The notes below the pieces were generated by a model. It did not search any database. It was not told where the DNA came from and saw nothing but the letters and a program-made list of their open reading frames with translations. This document shows, one piece after another, positions 11,377-14,096 of a DNA stretch of 14,096 bases (its first letter is position 1; each line of letters opens with the position of its first letter). Source of the DNA: Alphaproteobacteria bacterium (GTDB lineage Bacteria; Pseudomonadota; Alphaproteobacteria; Sphingomonadales; Sphingomonadaceae). The stretch spans positions 1 through 14,096 of the forward strand of contig JAHJWA010000225.1 of the NCBI GenBank assembly GCA_018828205.1, written 5' to 3'. A program made the position numbers and the translations under genes.

Positions 11377-14096
11377 GTGACCGCTGCCCTCCCCCTCCCC
11401 GCGCTTCACGCCAGCCACGCCGGGACCTGGCTGCGCGACGCCCCGCAGGTCGCGGGCGGCGCCACGCGGGGGTGCTCGAAGGGCGAGGCGGTGATGGCGG
11501 CGGCGGATACCCCGCTGCTGCTGCTCAACGCCCCGCTGGTGGCGAGCCGGCTGGGCTATCCCGACCTCTCCGGCCTCGACCTGCTCGAACTGTTCGCTTT
11601 CGTCCATCCCGCGAAATTCTGCGTGCCCACCCCCAAGGGTCTCGCGCACGCGCTGGGGCTCGAGGAACCCGCGAGCGACGATGCGGTGCCGCTGCTGCTC
11701 CAGCGTGCGGGCGCGGCGCTTATCGCAATATGCGAGAGCGCCGACTGGCCCGAGCGCGAGGGCGCCTGGTCCTCGCTCCAGTCGCTGGCGCGGCTGCGCT
11801 GGCCCTGGGCGCAGGTGCTCAGCCCCCACATCCGTCAACCCGAACGCGCCGAGAAATGGCTCTTCGCCAGGCTGCCCGAATGGGAGGAGGCGCCCGAGCG
11901 CGCGCAGCCGCAGCAGGTCCTGCTCGACGAGCTCGAGGTCGAGGGCCAGCTCGAGCGGCTGACCGGCGAAGGCGCCGAGCGCCGCGAGGGGCAGCGCCAG
12001 TTTTCGCGCGGCGCGGGAAGCATCTTCGCGCCGCGCGACAAGAACAAGCGGCCGCATGTGCTGCTGGCGCAGGCGGGGACCGGGATCGGCAAGACGCTGG
12101 GCTATCTCGCCCCCGCCTCGCTTTGGGCCGAGCGTTCGGGCGGAACGGTGTGGGTCTCGACCTACACCAAGAACCTCCAGCGCCAGCTGCGCCAGGAAAG
12201 CACCCGCGCCTGGCCCGCCGCGCGCCCCGACGGTTCGCCCCCGGTGGTGGTGCGCAAGGGGCGCGAGAACTATCTGTGCCTGCTCAATCTCGAGGATGCG
12301 CTGCAGGGCGGCTTCTCCGGGCGCCCCGCGGTGCTGGCGCAGCTGGTCGCGCGCTGGGCGGCCTACAGCAGCGATGGCGACATGATCGGCGGCGATCTGC
12401 CCGGCTGGCTGGGCACGCTGTTCCGCAAGCGCGGGATCGCGGCGCTGACCGACCAGCGGGGCGAATGCGTCTATGCCGGCTGCCCGCATTACCGCAAATG
12501 CTTCATCGAACGCAGCGCGCGCGCCGCTTCGCAGGCCGATCTGGTGATCGCCAACCACGCGCTGGTGATGGTCAACGCCGCGCGCGGGCGCGACCTCTCG
12601 GGGCGCCCGACGCGGATCGTCTTCGACGAAGGCCACCATGTCTTCGACGCCGCCGATTCGATTTTCGCCGCCGGGCTGACCGGCAATGAGGCGATCGAGC
12701 TGCGCCGCTGGATCGTCGGCCCCGAACGCACCAGCCGCGGGCGGCGGCGCGGGCTGGCGGCGCGGCTGGCGGATGTCGCGAGCTATGACGAGGCCGGCGG
12801 CGAGGCGATCGAGGCCGCGGTCGAGGCGGCGCAGGCGCTGCCATCGGAGGGCTGGCTCGGGCGGCTCGCCGAGGCCATGCCCGCGGGCCCGGTCGAGGCG
12901 CTGCTCGCCGAGGTCCGCACCACCACCTATGCGCGCGACGAGAGCGGGCAGGAGGCGGGCTACGGGATCGAGACCGAAACCGCGCAGCTGCCGGGGGAAC
13001 TCGTCGAAGCCGCGGGTTTGGCAGAGCAAGCGCTCGCCGCGATTCGCCAGCCGCTGCTCAGGCTCAACGGACGGCTCGAGGCGGTGCTCGAGGATGCGCC
13101 CGACTGGCTCGATGGCCAGGGCCGCGCGCGGATCGAGGGGGCGCGCCATTCGCTCGCCTGGCGGATCGACCTGCTCGCCGCATGGGAAGCGCTGCTGGCG
13201 CGGCTGGGCGGGCCGGCGGACCCCGATTTCGTCGACTGGCTGGCGGTCGATCGCGGCGATGCGCGCGAATTCGACGTGGGCATCCACCGCCACTGGCTCG
13301 ACCCGATGAAGCCCTTCGCCAAGGTCGTCCTCGAGCCCGCGCACGGGGTCATGCTCACCAGCGCGACGCTGACCGATCGCGACGAGAGCGGCCCCGACTG
13401 GCCCGGCGCGATCGCGCGCAGCGGGGCGCCGCATCTCGACCTGGTGCCGCGCACCGCGCAGTCGGACAGTCCGTTCGACTACGCCAGCCGCGCCGAGGTG
13501 CTGATCGTCACCGATATCAAGCGCGGCGACATCGCAGGGCTGGCGGGCGCCTATTCGCGGATGATCGAGGCTTCGGACGGCGGGGTGCTGGGGCTGTTCA
13601 CCGCGATCCGGCGGATGCGCGCGGTCCACGGGCGGATCGCCGATCGGCTCGCCCGCGCGGGGCTGCCGCTTTACGCGCAGCATGTCGATCCGATCGACAC
13701 CGGCACGCTCACCGATATCTTCCGCGACGATCCGCGCGCCAGCCTGCTGGGGACCGATGCGCTGCGCGACGGGGTCGACGTCCCGGGCCGGAGCTTGCGC
13801 TGCGTGGTGATGGAAAGCACCCCCTGGCCGCGTCCGACCATCCTGCACCGCGCGCGCCGCGCCGCGGCGGCGGCGCAGCCCGGCGGCGCCAAGGGCTTCG
13901 ACGACCGGATCATCCGCTCGCGGCTGGCGCAGGCCTTCGGGCGGCTGATCCGCAGCCGCGAGGATTCGGGGCATTTCGTGGTGCTCTCCGCCGCCTTCCC
14001 GACCCGCCTGCTGTCCGCTTTCCCCCCCGGCGCGCCGGTCATGCGGCTGTCACTCGAACAGGCTTTACAGCGGGTCGCGCAAGGTGTTGGAGCGCA
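11377..14096 (+). CDS. DinG/XPD-type iron-sulfur DNA helicase, 3' end outside window
   Basis: An uninterrupted frame runs off the window end, giving 906 visible residues of an ATP-dependent superfamily 2 helicase of the DinG/XPD group, probably acting in DNA repair (5'-3' unwinding in characterised relatives). Motifs in order: Walker A A-G-T-G-I-G-K-T (233-240, K239); four cysteines placed like the XPD/DinG 4Fe-4S ligands, C301 (Y-L-C), C364, C369 and C375 (G-E-C-V-Y-A-G-C-P-H-Y-R-K-C); Walker B D-E-G-H (417-420); T-S-A-T-L-T (661-666); G-T-D-A-L-R-D-G-V-D-V-P-G; and Q-A-F-G-R-L-I-R (852-859). All core motifs are present, so only a short tail is missing. GTG 11377 is chosen because the protein then opens T-A-A-L-P-L-P-A-L-H-A-S-H, as I expect for relatives, with GGGG at 11368-11371. 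ATG 11323 is the alternative and has no ribosome-binding site. Residues 45-97 resemble a degenerate exonuclease domain. Confidence 0.9.
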   Translation, partial: MTAALPLPALHASHAGTWLRDAPQVAGGATRGCSKGEAVMAAADTPLLLLNAPLVASRLGYPDLSGLDLLELFAFVHPAKFCVPTPKGLAHALGLEEPASDDAVPLLLQRAGAALIAICESADWPEREGAWSSLQSLARLRWPWAQVLSPHIRQPERAEKWLFARLPEWEEAPERAQPQQVLLDELEVEGQLERLTGEGAERREGQRQFSRGAGSIFAPRDKNKRPHVLLAQAGTGIGKTLGYLAPASLWAERSGGTVWVSTYTKNLQRQLRQESTRAWPAARPDGSPPVVVRKGRENYLCLLNLEDALQGGFSGRPAVLAQLVARWAAYSSDGDMIGGDLPGWLGTLFRKRGIAALTDQRGECVYAGCPHYRKCFIERSARAASQADLVIANHALVMVNAARGRDLSGRPTRIVFDEGHHVFDAADSIFAAGLTGNEAIELRRWIVGPERTSRGRRRGLAARLADVASYDEAGGEAIEAAVEAAQALPSEGWLGRLAEAMPAGPVEALLAEVRTTTYARDESGQEAGYGIETETAQLPGELVEAAGLAEQALAAIRQPLLRLNGRLEAVLEDAPDWLDGQGRARIEGARHSLAWRIDLLAAWEALLARLGGPADPDFVDWLAVDRGDAREFDVGIHRHWLDPMKPFAKVVLEPAHGVMLTSATLTDRDESGPDWPGAIARSGAPHLDLVPRTAQSDSPFDYASRAEVLIVTDIKRGDIAGLAGAYSRMIEASDGGVLGLFTAIRRMRAVHGRIADRLARAGLPLYAQHVDPIDTGTLTDIFRDDPRASLLGTDALRDGVDVPGRSLRCVVMESTPWPRPTILHRARRAAAAAQPGGAKGFDDRIIRSRLAQAFGRLIRSREDSGHFVVLSAAFPTRLLSAFPPGAPVMRLSLEQALQRVAQGVGA

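Noticed and set aside
12277..12501. Cysteine cluster in the helicase considered as a zinc finger
   Set aside because: The four cysteines at 301, 364, 369 and 375, between Walker A and the D-E-G-H box, fit the 4Fe-4S domain of DinG/XPD helicases better.
10819..13974. Open frame of 1051 codons on the minus strand antisense to the helicase gene
   Set aside because: It is an effect of extreme G+C and codon bias. Its translation is Arg/Ala/Gly-rich without family motifs, while the plus-strand frame 1 carries every DinG/XPD motif.

Overview
The window looks like chromosomal DNA from an alphaproteobacterium of the order Sphingomonadales, most likely near Erythrobacter/Altererythrobacter in the Erythrobacteraceae. 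The basis is very high G+C, strongly GC-biased third codon positions, the protein styles (class I lysyl-tRNA synthetase, a long DinG-like helicase, an Arg/Gln-rich RcnB-family protein) and a paired palindromic repeat of a kind I associate with sphingomonad genomes. The placement is recognition, not a search result.

Layout. 1-240: C-terminal end of a DUF427 protein. 245-1570: ABC1/UbiB-type atypical kinase, probably co-transcribed with it. 1640-2926: MATE-family transporter. 2936-4345 (minus): secreted M28 zinc peptidase with a PA domain, convergent with the transporter. 4497-6170: EttA, an ABC-F translation factor, ending in a strong hairpin. 6292-6783: four-helix membrane protein of unknown function. 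6966-8042: exported RcnB-family protein with a repetitive, very basic middle, followed by a clear rho-independent terminator. 8150-8725 (minus): cytochrome b561. 8825-9493: 2-oxoglutarate/Fe(II) prolyl-4-hydroxylase-type oxygenase. 9498-11195 (minus): class I lysyl-tRNA synthetase carrying an in-frame palindromic insertion. 11377-14096: DinG/XPD-type iron-sulfur helicase that runs off the window end.

Most genes look like independent single-gene units in alternating orientation. There are three convergent junctions (gaps of 9, 107 and 4 nt) and three divergent ones (about 150, 100 and 180 nt). No gene-free stretch exceeds 300 bases; the longest gaps are 6784-6965, 11196-11376 and 4346-4496. 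I see no tRNA, rRNA, insertion sequence, CRISPR array, phage gene or defence system.

This is mainly a housekeeping and envelope/redox region, and I do not see a new multi-gene system. The most interesting signals lie inside genes: the inverted pair of 25-bp palindromes within the lysyl-tRNA synthetase gene, an apparent loss of a conserved loop in the MATE transporter, and an N-terminal segment of the helicase that resembles a decayed DnaQ-type exonuclease.
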